Assembly: GCA_002340355.1 (NCBI GenBank)
Contig: DDLX01000037.1
Span: forward strand, 136,637-200,636
Direction: 5' to 3'
DNA from: Cytophagales bacterium UBA2561
GTDB lineage: Bacteria; Bacteroidota; Bacteroidia; Cytophagales; Thermoflexibacteraceae
DNA length: 64,000 bases
The number at the start of each line of letters is the position of its first letter. Within the stretch, counting starts at the first letter, position 1. Positions 54,701 through 63,530 of the stretch are shown here, piece by piece. The position numbers and the translations under genes are program-made. Below the pieces are notes generated by a model. The model had not been told where the DNA came from. It made no database searches and saw only the letters and a program-made list of their open reading frames with translations.

Positions 54701-56300
54701 CAGCTACTTCAGTCGTCAAATCAACTTCGGCATATACATTAAGTTTTAGAAAAGGATCAGCTATTGAGAAGTTTGAAGCGATAATTTGATCATAAATTCC
54801 TGTATTAATTTCCAGATTCTGATAATTATATCCATTAAAACCAAGTTGAGGAATAATTCCATAAGCTTGTGTACTTGCCGTCTCAACTGAGAATCCTTTT
54901 CCTTTTATTTCTCCCTCAATATCAATATTTTGAATTAAATCAGGCATATCAGTTAAAACACCCAACTGGAAGTTTTTCAGTGCAAACGTACCTTCATAAC
55001 TTTGACTATCTAAATGAATTCGTAAATCGGGAGAAATTTCACCAAGCTGAGTATCTACTTGTCCTGCAATATTGAAGGCATTTATATCACCTGAAAAAGC
55101 AAACTCAGGAATTCGAATCATTCCAAATTTTTCAGCTTGAGTATAGACTTCAGGTGGAGCATATTTTTGAATATCGCCTACCCAAAACTTAGAATTATCT
55201 AACTCTAAAACAATCTGAGTCGTATCAATTTGAGGTAATCCAAGAATTTCTACATCTCCTCTAAAACGAGATTTTTGTCCAAAATCTATATCAAATCCTC
55301 TAAAGTTAAAGTCAGAAACTTTCCCATCAAATTTACCGCTATGAATTACGATTCGCTCCCGATATGGGCGCAATTCTTCACTAAAAATAGCTAAATCATC
55401 AAGAGTTAAAATAGAGTTTTGGAAATTTGCTGATATCTTGACTTTATTATTAAAATCAGCGAAATCATCCATACTATCAAATTGCAAAATTATGGAATCT
55501 CGCAAGGCTGAGTATCCAAACTGAAAATCCAGAGGAGCAAATCGAAGCTCTTGGGAGGTCATTCGAAAAAAAGTCGTCAGGTGATGAATTGGGAAATCAA
55601 TATTTGCTTCAATAGCTTTTAGCCCTTTGGCTTCTAGCTCTATAGTATCTCCTGCTATTTTTAAATTTTGGATTTCTCCTGTAATTTTATCTAATGAAAT
55701 ATGATTATAATCAAACAGCCCTTTGGATAGGGAATCTTCATCGGCTAAATCATACCCAAAGAATACATCTTCTGCTTGAATTTCTTTAATTAAAATACGA
55801 ATAGGCTGACTGGTCGTATCAGGCTTGGAGGGAGTTTCTTCAGATTTTCCAAAGGATTCGATGAATTTCAATAAATTCATCTTATCATCTTGAGTGACTA
55901 AATTAATACGTGCTTTTTGAAGCTTAATGCCATCAGGTTCAATATTCTTAGAATCTTCCCACAGGGATAAAAAATTAAAATCAATTTCCAGCACCTCTGC
56001 TGAAATCATCTCTTTTCCTGTTTTATCTTTGATAATCACCCCTTTAAAGGCAGCTTCGTCTGTCCACTCAATACTTACTTTTTCAATTTTAGTATCATAC
56101 CCCGTTTTATCTGTGACGTATTCAGTTGCCCATTTAGCAAATTGGGTTTGAACAGGTGGCAGCTGTAGTCCAACAAATAATCCTACCAAGATAAAAAGAG
56201 TAATTGGCGACCCCGTGGTATTTCGACTTTCAGCATACCGCAAACGGCGTGGCAACCCTCGCATGACTTTACTCCGAATCTGCTTGAGGTCGTTTTTCAT
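51714..56300 (-). CDS. tamB: TamB-like translocation/assembly protein
   Basis: 1528 residues. One N-terminal membrane helix (about 30-48) followed by a very long periplasmic region of repeated beta-strands, and the conserved TamB (DUF490) domain in the last ~450 residues (LNDARCRIDLLNTTYAFDDDEI, GEIEIVEGAYNFTFMN, RLEIGLDLGG, FSYSLLGGRMRITRDGG). TamB-type proteins bridge inner and outer membranes and move lipids or help barrel insertion, with an Omp85 partner; a small Omp85 protein is encoded at 1940-3418. Longer than E. coli TamB (1259). ATG at 56300. Confidence 0.88.
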   Translation of the reverse strand: MKNDLKQIRSKVMRGLPRRLRYAESRNTTGSPITLFILVGLFVGLQLPPVQTQFAKWATEYVTDKTGYDTKIEKVSIEWTDEAAFKGVIIKDKTGKEMISAEVLEIDFNFLSLWEDSKNIEPDGIKLQKARINLVTQDDKMNLLKFIESFGKSEETPSKPDTTSQPIRILIKEIQAEDVFFGYDLADEDSLSKGLFDYNHISLDKITGEIQNLKIAGDTIELEAKGLKAIEANIDFPIHHLTTFFRMTSQELRFAPLDFQFGYSALRDSIILQFDSMDDFADFNNKVKISANFQNSILTLDDLAIFSEELRPYRERIVIHSGKFDGKVSDFNFRGFDIDFGQKSRFRGDVEILGLPQIDTTQIVLELDNSKFWVGDIQKYAPPEVYTQAEKFGMIRIPEFAFSGDINAFNIAGQVDTQLGEISPDLRIHLDSQSYEGTFALKNFQLGVLTDMPDLIQNIDIEGEIKGKGFSVETASTQAYGIIPQLGFNGYNYQNLEINTGIYDQIIASNFSIADPFLKLNVYAEVDLTTEVAGLVVDLDTAFLDKIKLIDQPLFARTAFRASVHRFNLTNIDAELSADSTYFLSEHKDLEIKDIAFKIDHQENDRSITFDSDILSAKLYGQFNLERFVMDNLTLLKECLLYVDNDEEILTNYYKKKPVYSREQYDKNSYKADFEIILKNINPALHLFDPNFYLGRNTRFSGHFSRDFRTYATMTGVIDTLNYDDTKIYQSNMVFSVGKNENEEKANIDINIASTHQYFSDVIQTEAFSAEAHVLNQKIVFQTDINDSNSEDHINLNGEVHLLDSSGYRLDLRESLFFLVGQEWKNPDSTQITILGNQVNIKNLSFSNGKHLFDIEGNISENPEHTLKVSIQDLELGLFNNLLGMNIAGMLNGSATVKNVYKSPVVGSMIHLSDLHYDDFMIGDLSGLLTWNNRKQALHMNADLQRNGAHMVRVSGDISPTKEEDALNIAIQLLETDLEIAQPFTVGNISDFEGNMSGKINIKGTPSTPILDGKIKLNDARCRIDLLNTTYAFDDDEIIFREDAIVVNNFIVFDEESDLAEVSGGIYHDGFENFLIQIEGEMDRFQVLNTERSDEEIYYGTANMTGNFEVFGSLTDITISADVTTEKDTELYIPLDGYADVEETSGGFIKFVEAKENEEKDSLNNTNEESGDLRLQMKFNVNVTPDAYCAVIFDESAGDIMRGRGQGSISVGIDTKGDFKMLGEIEIVEGAYNFTFMNLINKEFKVGRGSSITWTGDPFSGVLNIKALYNQLALITPILSGIITEDQTDLLNHPSLRRKYEVEVGLLVTGELLAPDIGFSIDILDYPRTISTGNQSIPLGNYIQAFQSRLQSDDQELAKQVFSLIALQRFSAENAFSSMGSSAGGSVSELLSNQLSGWLSQVDDRLEIGLDLGGFDSEALKTFQLRFSYSLLGGRMRITRDGGFTNMENETDPASIIGNWTLEYLLTKNGQFKLKMYHKNSTATFNAGLRNNSTTGTSILMTKSFNSPMDLFRNQKKKEQKAKAKTNP

Positions 56301-56322
56301 ATAAGTAAACCAAAAATATAAA

Positions 56323-56348
56323 CCTCTAAAGTTTCATTTCTTTAGAGG
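56323..56348 (-). terminator. Terminator of the Spo0M-like gene
   Basis: 9-bp stem CCTCTAAAG (56323-56331) with CTTTAGAGG (56340-56348); the left side reads UUUAUAUUUUU on the minus strand. It lies between the Spo0M-like gene and tamB, so the two are separate units. Confidence 0.75.
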
Positions 56349-56371
56349 CTAGTCTAAGAAATCCATTAAAA

Positions 56372-57109
56372 TTAACGTTGTGCATATTCAGCAATTGTAT
56401 TTTGCAACATATCAAGTAACTGAGGGCGATTAAACACTTCATCTCCTAACTGAAAATGAACCTTTCGCTCGTCATTATCCATCCATTCATTAAACATGCC
56501 CGCTTTTCTATCTACTTCCATAAACACATCAATATACTCCTCACGAGGTAATAAAATAACTTCTACTTCATCAACCCGACCTGCAAAAATACCACTTCTT
56601 GGAATAAACTCTAATTCTTGTACTAATGGAAGATAACTTTGCATTTGTGGATGCGCTTCTTCCAAGCCAATTTTTTCTAATTCAAACCCTAATTCATGCA
56701 ATGCCTCAAAAATATTTTGAGCTGCCGAATGTGGCAACACTTCTATATAATCCCTATCTGAAGAATCACTAGCTCGCTTCATGTCCGCATCCGTATGTAA
56801 CCAATGTTGACAATACTCAAAAGTTGGAGGAGTATCGGGCGGTAGAACATACTCAAAATCAATTTCAAGCTCATCTTTTGCCCTTACTCTCACATTATCA
56901 GCAATATGAGTTTCACAAACAGTAAACGTATCTTCTCCTAATTGTGCCATCGTATAAATCATCAAGCGTTTAATTTCTTGGTCGGCATTTCCGCCTTTGA
57001 TAAAAACCCGCCCTGTTACTGCTTCACCTGCTTGTAGGGTTTCATTATCCAAAATGGTATCAACTTTAGTTCCGCCGATACCGATGCTTGACAATAATTT
57101 ATTAAACAT
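56372..57109 (-). CDS. Spo0M-like (arrestin-fold) protein
   Basis: 245 residues with the pattern of sporulation-control protein Spo0M: the start MFNKLLSSIGIGGTKVDTIL, the GRVFIKGGNADQEIKRL beta-strands, LPPDTPPT, HTDADMKRA in the first (arrestin-like) domain, and the C-terminal PLVQELEFIPRSGIFAGRVDEVEVILLP segment. Spo0M family proteins occur in many non-sporulating bacteria and their role there is unknown. Own terminator downstream. Confidence 0.85.
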   Translation of the reverse strand: MFNKLLSSIGIGGTKVDTILDNETLQAGEAVTGRVFIKGGNADQEIKRLMIYTMAQLGEDTFTVCETHIADNVRVRAKDELEIDFEYVLPPDTPPTFEYCQHWLHTDADMKRASDSSDRDYIEVLPHSAAQNIFEALHELGFELEKIGLEEAHPQMQSYLPLVQELEFIPRSGIFAGRVDEVEVILLPREEYIDVFMEVDRKAGMFNEWMDNDERKVHFQLGDEVFNRPQLLDMLQNTIAEYAQR

Positions 57110-57361
57110 GCTTTTCGGTTTTGATGAAATTTAACTTCTAATTTGTATTTTTCTTGCGTGGAAATTTACGATTTTTTGGGCAAATTTGCTAATCTAAATT
57201 TTTGAGTTGCTAATTACTTCATTCCAATCACTTTTAGATAAATTTTGTTTCAAGTGACTTCCAATTCATTTTAATATCTCTTAAGTTTTGAGATGAATAT
57301 TGGTTAAATCTAAGTTAACAACCCACATATGTAAAATATTTATTAAACTAACAAAATAGAA

Positions 57362-57427
57362 ATGGGTACAACACAGTTACGGAAAGCAAAAAGGCGAAGA
57401 CTAGTATCCAATCTTCTCATAAAATGA
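57362..57427 (+). CDS. Possible 21-residue basic peptide
   Basis: ATG at 57362 to TGA at 57425-57427 encodes MGTTQLRKAKRRRLVSNLLI plus a final K: 7 basic residues of 21. It is followed after 30 bp by a hairpin with a T-run, so it could be a short transcription unit. GC content is locally higher than the flanks. Could be chance. Confidence 0.35.
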   Translation: MGTTQLRKAKRRRLVSNLLIK

Positions 57428-57455
57428 TAACTATTTTTCACATCTTTTGACATCA

Positions 57456-57494
57456 AAACCCCACTGAATCATACGGATTTTGCAGGGCTTTTTT
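57456..57494 (+). terminator. Imperfect hairpin with T-run
   Basis: CCCCACTG (57459-57466) pairs imperfectly with CAGGG (57483-57487), with A4/T outer pairs and T6 after it. Weak candidate terminator between the small peptide frame and the LptF/LptG promoter. Confidence 0.35.
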
Positions 57495-57496
57495 GA

Positions 57497-57504
57497 TACT
57501 TTTG
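57497..57504 (+). promoter_or_regulatory. -7 box of the LptF/LptG gene
   Basis: TACTTTTG fits TAnnTTTG exactly and lies 66 bp before the ATG at 57570. No -33 element at the usual spacing. Confidence 0.45.
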
Positions 57505-57569
57505 TGTTATCAGTTCATTACTCTTTGAATAAAATACTACATTTTAGTAAGGGTTTAGGTTTCAAATCT

Positions 57570-59048
57570 ATGTTTAAAAAAATTGATAAGCTTCTGACCA
57601 AAGCCTTTATCGGTCCTTTTTTTCTGACATTTGGTATCGTTATCTTCATTTTGCTAACTGTTTTCTTATCGAAATACTTCGAAGATATGGTTGGGAAAGA
57701 TTTAGGATTTGATACTTATGTCCAGATTATCTGGTATTTTGCTTTGAATCAGACTCCGTTGGCATTACCGTTGGCAGTGTTACTTTCCTCTCTGATGGCA
57801 TTCGGAAATTTGGGAGAACACTATGAAATTACAGCGATCAAAGGGGCAGGGATTTCTCTTACTCGTACACTTGTCCCAATTAGTGTTTATGCTTTATTAA
57901 TTACAGGCATTGCCTTTATTTTTAATAATAAAGTTGTTCCATTTGCTAATTTAAAGGCTTACAGTTTAATGTATGATGTTCGTCAGAAAAAGCCAGCTAT
58001 GGAATTTAAAGAAGGTGGATTCTATAATGGACTCCCAGGTTATAGCATTCGTATCGAAGGGAAAAAAGAGTATGGAAAAGATCAACCAACTGATTTATAC
58101 GGACTTATGATTTATGACCATACTGCCCAGCGTGGCAATACAACTTTGATTATGGCAGATACCGCCAAAATGTACACCATTCACAACAAGCGATATTTAG
58201 TCATGGAATTGGGAAAAGGTTATACTTTTAATGAGTTCAAAAGTTATAATACACCTAAAAAAGAATTTAAACGGGATGAATTTCAGAACGCTAAATTTGT
58301 ATTTTCCTTAGAATCTTTTGGCTTACAAGACACTCCTGAAGAATTATTTAAAACAAATCGAGTGATGAAAGATATGAGTCGATTGGCGGTCGATGCGGAT
58401 TCCTTGTTAATAGAAGCTGATAGTTTGAAATGGCGCGTAGCCAATATTATTAAACCTTATTACGACTATTTATTTGCTCGGAAAACACCTCCTGACTCAC
58501 TTGTTCAGAAAGATTCTATTCCAAAAGATTATCGACTTTTTCGAAAAAATATTAGTGAGGCAGACAAATTAAAAATATTAGAAAAAGCCTCAACAAAGGT
58601 CAAAAATATTAGCAATTTTACTCGGAGTCAGAAGGAACGTTTGAAAGGCATCGAACGAGAACATCGCCGTCATTGGATTGAATGGAACCGTAAAATTACC
58701 CTTTCAGTTGCCTGTTTTGTCATGTTTTTAATTGGCGCACCACTTGGCGCAATTATCAAAAAAGGAGGCTTGGGCGTTCCTGTTTTAGTATCAATTAGTT
58801 TCTTTTTGTTATTTTATTTTACCACAATTACAGGTGAGAAATATGCCCGTGAAGAAGTAACAAGTATTATTATAGGTTGCTGGTTTTCAAACTTTTTATT
58901 ATTACTTTTCGGTCTATTTTTCTTACGTCAGGCTCGGAATGATTCTCGAATTTTAGAAACCGACGCATATTATGTTTTCTTCAATAGAATCAAACGCAAA
59001 TACGGACATTATTTCCCAAAATTCCCCAAAAAACAGAAACCAAATTAA
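57570..59048 (+). CDS. LptF/LptG-family permease (YjgP/YjgQ)
   Basis: 492 residues from the ATG at 57570 (MFKKIDKLLTKAFIGPFFLTF), where the family begins; a longer frame would include the promoter. Three membrane helices at the N-terminus, a periplasmic beta-jellyroll (about 115-370) and three C-terminal helices. LptF/LptG pair with the ATPase LptB to extract lipopolysaccharide from the inner membrane. Which of the two this is cannot be said. The periplasmic part carries a charged insertion (residues 300-370), usual in Bacteroidota. Alone, without lptB. Confidence 0.88.
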   Translation: MFKKIDKLLTKAFIGPFFLTFGIVIFILLTVFLSKYFEDMVGKDLGFDTYVQIIWYFALNQTPLALPLAVLLSSLMAFGNLGEHYEITAIKGAGISLTRTLVPISVYALLITGIAFIFNNKVVPFANLKAYSLMYDVRQKKPAMEFKEGGFYNGLPGYSIRIEGKKEYGKDQPTDLYGLMIYDHTAQRGNTTLIMADTAKMYTIHNKRYLVMELGKGYTFNEFKSYNTPKKEFKRDEFQNAKFVFSLESFGLQDTPEELFKTNRVMKDMSRLAVDADSLLIEADSLKWRVANIIKPYYDYLFARKTPPDSLVQKDSIPKDYRLFRKNISEADKLKILEKASTKVKNISNFTRSQKERLKGIEREHRRHWIEWNRKITLSVACFVMFLIGAPLGAIIKKGGLGVPVLVSISFFLLFYFTTITGEKYAREEVTSIIIGCWFSNFLLLLFGLFFLRQARNDSRILETDAYYVFFNRIKRKYGHYFPKFPKKQKPN

Positions 59049-59065
59049 TATAGTTTTTTTCCAGT

Positions 59066-59097
59066 AAACCCATCAGATTTAGAAACCTGACGAGTTT
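59066..59097. repeat. Intergenic palindrome between convergent genes
   Basis: AAACCCATCAG (59066-59076) pairs with 59087-59097 (two mismatches) around ATTTAGAAAC. Serves either convergent gene as a possible terminator; same type as the other palindromes. Confidence 0.5.
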
Positions 59098-59122
59098 GAA
59101 TTTATTTTCAAGCTTTTACAAT

Positions 59123-61042
59123 CTAACGAATCACGGTGAGTGTATTACGTTCTACTAATGGATTTCCAAGCATATCAATTGCTTCAATCTGTAGAACATA
59201 CACTCCCGGGGGAACATGCTTGCCATCTAATTTACCATCCCAAGCATTCTCTAACGTTTCTCCTACAAATACAGGATTTCCCCAACGATTGAATATTTTG
59301 ACCGTTCCACTTTGAACATAAAACCCATATACTCGAAATTCATCATTCAAACCATCTCGATTTGGCGAGAAAGCATTTGGATATATTAAACGAGCCTCTT
59401 GCTGATACTCAATGACATTGGAGTAAGTAATCAAAGAAGGATTTCCTTTGACAACTCCCTTAATACGGTATTTCGTAAGCTGAGCATCTAAGGCTAAGCG
59501 AGCTAAGGCTAATGTTCCATCTGGATATCCATCTTCAGAAGTATAATAAAGAGAATCGTTTTCATTAAGTTTTTCAAGAAAATAAATTAATTCTGTACCT
59601 CCCGCATCCAATGTCCAATTCAGAATAATATCATCAGGCGTTTCTTCAAGTGTCAAATATGTAGGACAACTGGCTGAGCTTTCAGGAGCATAATTTCCAC
59701 ACTCATCTACGTAAGAAACATAATAACAATAACTCAAATTATCAGCATTTACGGTTGTATCTTGGTAGCCTGTTCGGAACTGAGCATACGGCAATACATC
59801 TTGACGAGTATGTCGTCCATTAATTACCTTCCGAACATAAATAGTTGTAATTTCAGGAATACTTGGAGGAATTGCCCATTCTAATTGAATAGCTTTATCC
59901 CCCTTAGTGCTTGCAAAAGCATAACGCACAGGAGCGGGATTAGAATCTGAACTGGTACGGATACATTTTTCACGAGAAATAGAAGTAGCTTTCCCATTAG
60001 ATAAACTCACTTGTAATTTATAGCAGTAAGTTTGCCCACATTTTACATCTGTATCTTCATAAAAGGTTCGTTCTAATGGATTGTTTACAACAGCTAATTG
60101 TTTTCCATCTCGAAAAACCATAACACAGTCGGCACTTGCGATGGTTGAATTTTGCCATTGTAAGGTATTTTTGCCTAATTCTGTAGATAATTTGAGTTCG
60201 TAGGTAGCCAAAGCAGCAGTAGCAGAGATAGCCTCTGAAGTACATAAATCTAAAACCTCTAAGGTATAATTATAGGTCTCTGCCTCAATATCCGCTCCTG
60301 TAATTGAATAAGAATTTGTTTGATTATCTAATTCAACAAATCGTTTTTTGCCTGAAGAAATCCGTTCTTGTAGACGATTCAGCCCCACTTCAGAAGCTTT
60401 CAATTTAATTTGAATTGTTCCATTATCTAATACTTCAAGTCTACTAAGCTCAGGAGTTTCTAAGGAATCAACTGGAATGATTGTTTGAGGACTTATTCCA
60501 CAACCCGTAGGCATTCCTACAACGAACCCACTCACATTCAATTGTTTAGGAGAACTATCCGAATAAGTGTGTGAAACAGGATTTCCAGCCTGTATCGTAT
60601 CTAAGCTCTGGTCTCCATAATCGACTAAATAATTCGTATAATCTCCCTGTGTAACCGTCAAAATAATCTTATTATTGGCACATAACTCCACATCTACTTG
60701 TGGCGAGGATGGTTCATAAATCTGCACTAGGAAATTGCCATCTGATTTTTCACCTACTGTGCCATTATTAATATATTGGGTAATATAATAGTTACCAGGA
60801 TGTTGATAGGTATGTTCGTCTTCAGCCAAAACTCCCGTATTGTCTCCATAATCATATAAAATAAGAGAAGCATCTGCCCCTGAACAGTCCTGCATTTTAA
60901 TCGTGAATGGAGCACACCCAATACGATATTCGGTATTCAAACAAGGAGTATAAACAACTGTATTGTCTTGGGCTTGTGAGGTGTGTATTCCTATCCAAAA
61001 ATTTACCAGAATGCCACAAAATAGTATAAATTTAATATTCAT
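59123..61042 (-). CDS. Secreted protein with type IX secretion (CHU_C) sorting domain
   Basis: 639 residues from the ATG at 61042 (MNIKFILFCGILVNFWIG... signal peptide; an ATG 7 codons upstream also fits). A PKD-like domain (about 30-115, with YDYGDNTGVLAEDEHTYQHPG) is followed by beta-sandwich/FN3-like repeats (about 190-540). The C-terminal ~90 residues, YPNAFSPNRDGLNDEFRVYG to the end VERNTLTVIR, are the gliding motility-associated CHU_C / type B sorting domain that directs export by the type IX system and surface attachment. Probably a cell-surface adhesin-like protein. Cysteines are frequent, indicating disulphides. Confidence 0.9.
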   Translation of the reverse strand: MNIKFILFCGILVNFWIGIHTSQAQDNTVVYTPCLNTEYRIGCAPFTIKMQDCSGADASLILYDYGDNTGVLAEDEHTYQHPGNYYITQYINNGTVGEKSDGNFLVQIYEPSSPQVDVELCANNKIILTVTQGDYTNYLVDYGDQSLDTIQAGNPVSHTYSDSSPKQLNVSGFVVGMPTGCGISPQTIIPVDSLETPELSRLEVLDNGTIQIKLKASEVGLNRLQERISSGKKRFVELDNQTNSYSITGADIEAETYNYTLEVLDLCTSEAISATAALATYELKLSTELGKNTLQWQNSTIASADCVMVFRDGKQLAVVNNPLERTFYEDTDVKCGQTYCYKLQVSLSNGKATSISREKCIRTSSDSNPAPVRYAFASTKGDKAIQLEWAIPPSIPEITTIYVRKVINGRHTRQDVLPYAQFRTGYQDTTVNADNLSYCYYVSYVDECGNYAPESSASCPTYLTLEETPDDIILNWTLDAGGTELIYFLEKLNENDSLYYTSEDGYPDGTLALARLALDAQLTKYRIKGVVKGNPSLITYSNVIEYQQEARLIYPNAFSPNRDGLNDEFRVYGFYVQSGTVKIFNRWGNPVFVGETLENAWDGKLDGKHVPPGVYVLQIEAIDMLGNPLVERNTLTVIR

Positions 61043-61461
61043 TTTTATATCCAAAAATTTCATTATTTCATTTAGTTAAATTGATTTTTATAGTAATATA
61101 AAATTAAGCTTAATTTATTGATTTACAGAATTCTATTACTATTGAAAGAGGAAAACGATGTTCGATTGATGAACATTATTTTTAAAAATATAAATTAATG
61201 AAATAACGCTCATTGATTCGTTATAGTATCAGATAATTAGTTTGGCTTTTATCTTAACACCTCTCTCAGAAAAAAGAATCCTAACCTGCTTTTTAGCGTA
61301 ATATCTCTCCAATTTAACACATTTTTTTAAGTTCAAATTTGAATTTGTCCTAAGAAAAAGCGTAATTTCTGTTTTTGATATTTCTTCTATAACTTATAAT
61401 AGTGGGAAGGGGGCTTGCTCTACCACAAACCTTTTCTGAACAATCTGAAATAACCAATAAT
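61043..61461. other. Divergent intergenic region
   Basis: About 420 bp upstream of the CHU_C gene and the SUKH gene. AT-rich; a small inverted repeat ATGTTC/GAACAT at about 61158-61175 and TTCAAATTTGAA at about 61332. No gene seen. Confidence 0.4.
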
Positions 61462-62022
61462 ATGAAAGCAGAAACAATCTGGCAACAAATCAAAATATGG
61501 CTCAGAACCCATGCCCCCGACATTCACGATGAACTCAACCGAGGAGCAAGCACTAAAGACTTTCATGAGCTTGAGGCTCTAACTAATATTCCACTTCCTC
61601 AAGAAGTGAAGGAATTTTATTTGATTCATAATGGGCAAGATTCTATTAGTGATACTTTAACCGAAATGGGGGAGTTACTTTCTTTAGAGCGAATGGGAGA
61701 TGAGTGGCGGATTTGGAAAAGCTTATTGGATAAAAATTCCTTTCAACAAAGTCAAGTCCAAAACCAAGATGGTATTGCTCCCGATTGGTGGAATCCCAAC
61801 TGGCTTCCTATCACTTATGACGGCTCAGGTAATCATTTTTGTTTGGATTTTGCTCCAACTGAGAATGGCACTATTGGGCAAATAATTACCATGTGGCATG
61901 ACTCTGGAGAACGTCGTATTGTGGCTCAATCATTTACCGACTGGATTCAAACTTTTGCTGACGAATTACATACTGGACAATATGAATACAATCAAGATTT
62001 GGGAGGAATATTCCGAAAATAG
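61462..62022 (+). CDS. SMI1/KNR4 (SUKH) family protein
   Basis: 186 residues from the ATG at 61462; the first 20 codons of the longer frame are not conserved-looking. A central SUKH fold: LEALTNIPLPQEVKEFYLIHNGQD near 38-60, LLSLERMGDEWR near 75, WNPNWLPITYDGSGNHFCLDFAP near 115-137 and the C-terminal SFTDWIQTFADELHTGQY. SUKH proteins are common immunity proteins in bacterial toxin systems and have other roles in yeast. No toxin gene is adjacent, so function is open. Confidence 0.85.
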   Translation: MKAETIWQQIKIWLRTHAPDIHDELNRGASTKDFHELEALTNIPLPQEVKEFYLIHNGQDSISDTLTEMGELLSLERMGDEWRIWKSLLDKNSFQQSQVQNQDGIAPDWWNPNWLPITYDGSGNHFCLDFAPTENGTIGQIITMWHDSGERRIVAQSFTDWIQTFADELHTGQYEYNQDLGGIFRK

Positions 62023-62136
62023 ATTGAAAATAATCAAAAATAATTCAAAAAATCTTTTCAAAATTGGTTCGTTATTTGTAATAATTTGGCGTAATATGGG
62101 TATAATCTTAATTCCAAACTACGTAAGAGACACAGA

Positions 62137-62844
62137 ATGAAAACAAACATCTATCGAAAACGACCTGCTTCGGCATTTGTACGAGGTTGGTTTGAAACAG
62201 CAACAAATGGACAAAAAGCATTTCGTCAAAAATATCCCGAACTCTTTGAAAAGCAAATTTTTGAACTCACAGAAGAAAATATGGATGAATTGATTCGAGT
62301 TGGTGAGAGCTATGAATTAAGTTTACATATTTTTCGAGCAAATATCCAATTTGGTGTTTATGAAAAAGTCATCAGTATTCTCAAGGGTATTCAACCTGAT
62401 AATATTTTGGATGTTGGTAGTCAGCGAGGTGCTTTTTTGTGGCAACTTACTGATACTTTCCGTTATACCTCAGTGACTTCCGTAGAGCTTAATCAACGCT
62501 ATATTAATTGGATGAAAATGGTACAACGGGGTGGGATCACTCATCTAAAGCCTATTTGTGGAGATGCTAAAGATTTATCGACATTTCTAGTACATGAATT
62601 TGATACTATTACGGCACTTAATGTTTTAGACTATTCGGAAAATTATAAAAAAATCCTAAATGAAATTTGCCGATTAGCCAAACGATTTATCATTATTTCG
62701 ATTGCTTATGGACGCAATGATAATCCCCGACATTTTTACAGATTCAATGAAGAAGATATTCGCAGAGCTTTCCAAGAAAACAACATCTTTCAAGTTAAAA
62801 TCGAAAAAGTACAAAATCATTTAATTGCTGTTGCTCGGAAATAA
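62137..62844 (+). CDS. Class I SAM-dependent methyltransferase
   Basis: 235 residues. Rossmann-fold SAM site ILDVGSQRGAFLW near 89-101 (GxxxG variant S-Q-R-G), acidic strand end VTSVELNQRY near 117, GDAKDLS near 145 and TALNVLDYSEN near 160. The N-terminal ~75 residues are helical with SFETA-like GWFETATNGQKAFRQK. Substrate unknown. It follows the SUKH gene by 114 bp on the same strand and may share its transcript. Confidence 0.8.
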   Translation: MKTNIYRKRPASAFVRGWFETATNGQKAFRQKYPELFEKQIFELTEENMDELIRVGESYELSLHIFRANIQFGVYEKVISILKGIQPDNILDVGSQRGAFLWQLTDTFRYTSVTSVELNQRYINWMKMVQRGGITHLKPICGDAKDLSTFLVHEFDTITALNVLDYSENYKKILNEICRLAKRFIIISIAYGRNDNPRHFYRFNEEDIRRAFQENNIFQVKIEKVQNHLIAVARK

Positions 62845-62866
62845 AATTAGTTATGAATACATTATA

Positions 62867-62896
62867 AAGGGGTAAAGTTTATAGACCCTACCCCTT
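62867..62896 (+). repeat. Intergenic palindrome after the methyltransferase gene
   Basis: AAGGGGTA (62867-62874) pairs exactly with TACCCCTT (62889-62896) around AAGTTTATAGACCC. The inner GTTTATAGAC and the CCCTACC spacing recall copies A and B. 23 bp after the stop; probably also a terminator. Confidence 0.6.
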
Positions 62897-62924
62897 ACGA
62901 AAAAATTTAAACACTTCCCTAATT

Positions 62925-63530
62925 CTACATTTTAAATTTAGGCTCTCCTTTCTCCTTTCTAGGAAATTGTGCTTCAAATTTATTTAATTGATTTTCATCA
63001 ATCTGGGTGGCTTTATCTTCAAAGAATTTCCCCTCTACATTCTGAAACCCATCTTTTTGTAATTCCAATGCCATAAAAGGCTCAAAATTCAATCCATCTT
63101 TTGTGGTAATTTTATACTCTTGAGTATTCTTAAAACCAAAACGGTGATAATAGTCAGGATTACCATATAAAATCATCCCGTTGAACTTCATCTTTTGGGC
63201 TTCTTGTACTGCATAATTTAGAAGTTGTGTACCTATTCCCTTATTTTGATACTGATAATCAATGGAAAACGGACCCACATACAGCACTTCGTATTTAAAG
63301 TTGTCATTATTCACAACTTTTGCTCTAGTAGAAATGATATGTCCAATAACCTTATCATCATCTAAAACCACAAGGTCTAAATCTTCAATATACGCGTCAC
63401 AGTTACGCAAATTATGAAGTAATAGATGTTCTGTACACCCTGGATTATACAAGTTCCAAAATGTTTCTCGTGTTAAAAATTCTGTATGATAAAACTCAGT
63501 ATGATTTATCTTTCGAAAATACAAATTCAT
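62925..63530 (-). CDS. GNAT acetyltransferase
   Basis: 201 residues. GNAT core: KVIGHIISTRAKV near 60, YVGPFSIDYQYQNKGIGTQLLNYAV near 85-109 holding the acetyl-CoA loop Q-x-x-G-I-G, and GNPDYYHRFGFKNTQEY near 125-141, the form found in the YhbS-like/predicted-N-acetyltransferase group. The C-terminal 60 residues are charged and specific. Cytoplasmic; substrate unknown. Convergent with the methyltransferase gene. Confidence 0.88.
   Translation of the reverse strand: MNLYFRKINHTEFYHTEFLTRETFWNLYNPGCTEHLLLHNLRNCDAYIEDLDLVVLDDDKVIGHIISTRAKVVNNDNFKYEVLYVGPFSIDYQYQNKGIGTQLLNYAVQEAQKMKFNGMILYGNPDYYHRFGFKNTQEYKITTKDGLNFEPFMALELQKDGFQNVEGKFFEDKATQIDENQLNKFEAQFPRKEKGEPKFKM

Larger units (their letters stand above)
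57110..57569. other. Intergenic region upstream of the LptF/LptG gene
   Basis: 460 bp. Holds a possible 21-codon ORF (57362-57427), an imperfect hairpin with T6 (about 57456-57494) and a -7 box TACTTTTG (57497-57504). Region 57130-57350 is AT-rich without visible features. Confidence 0.5.
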
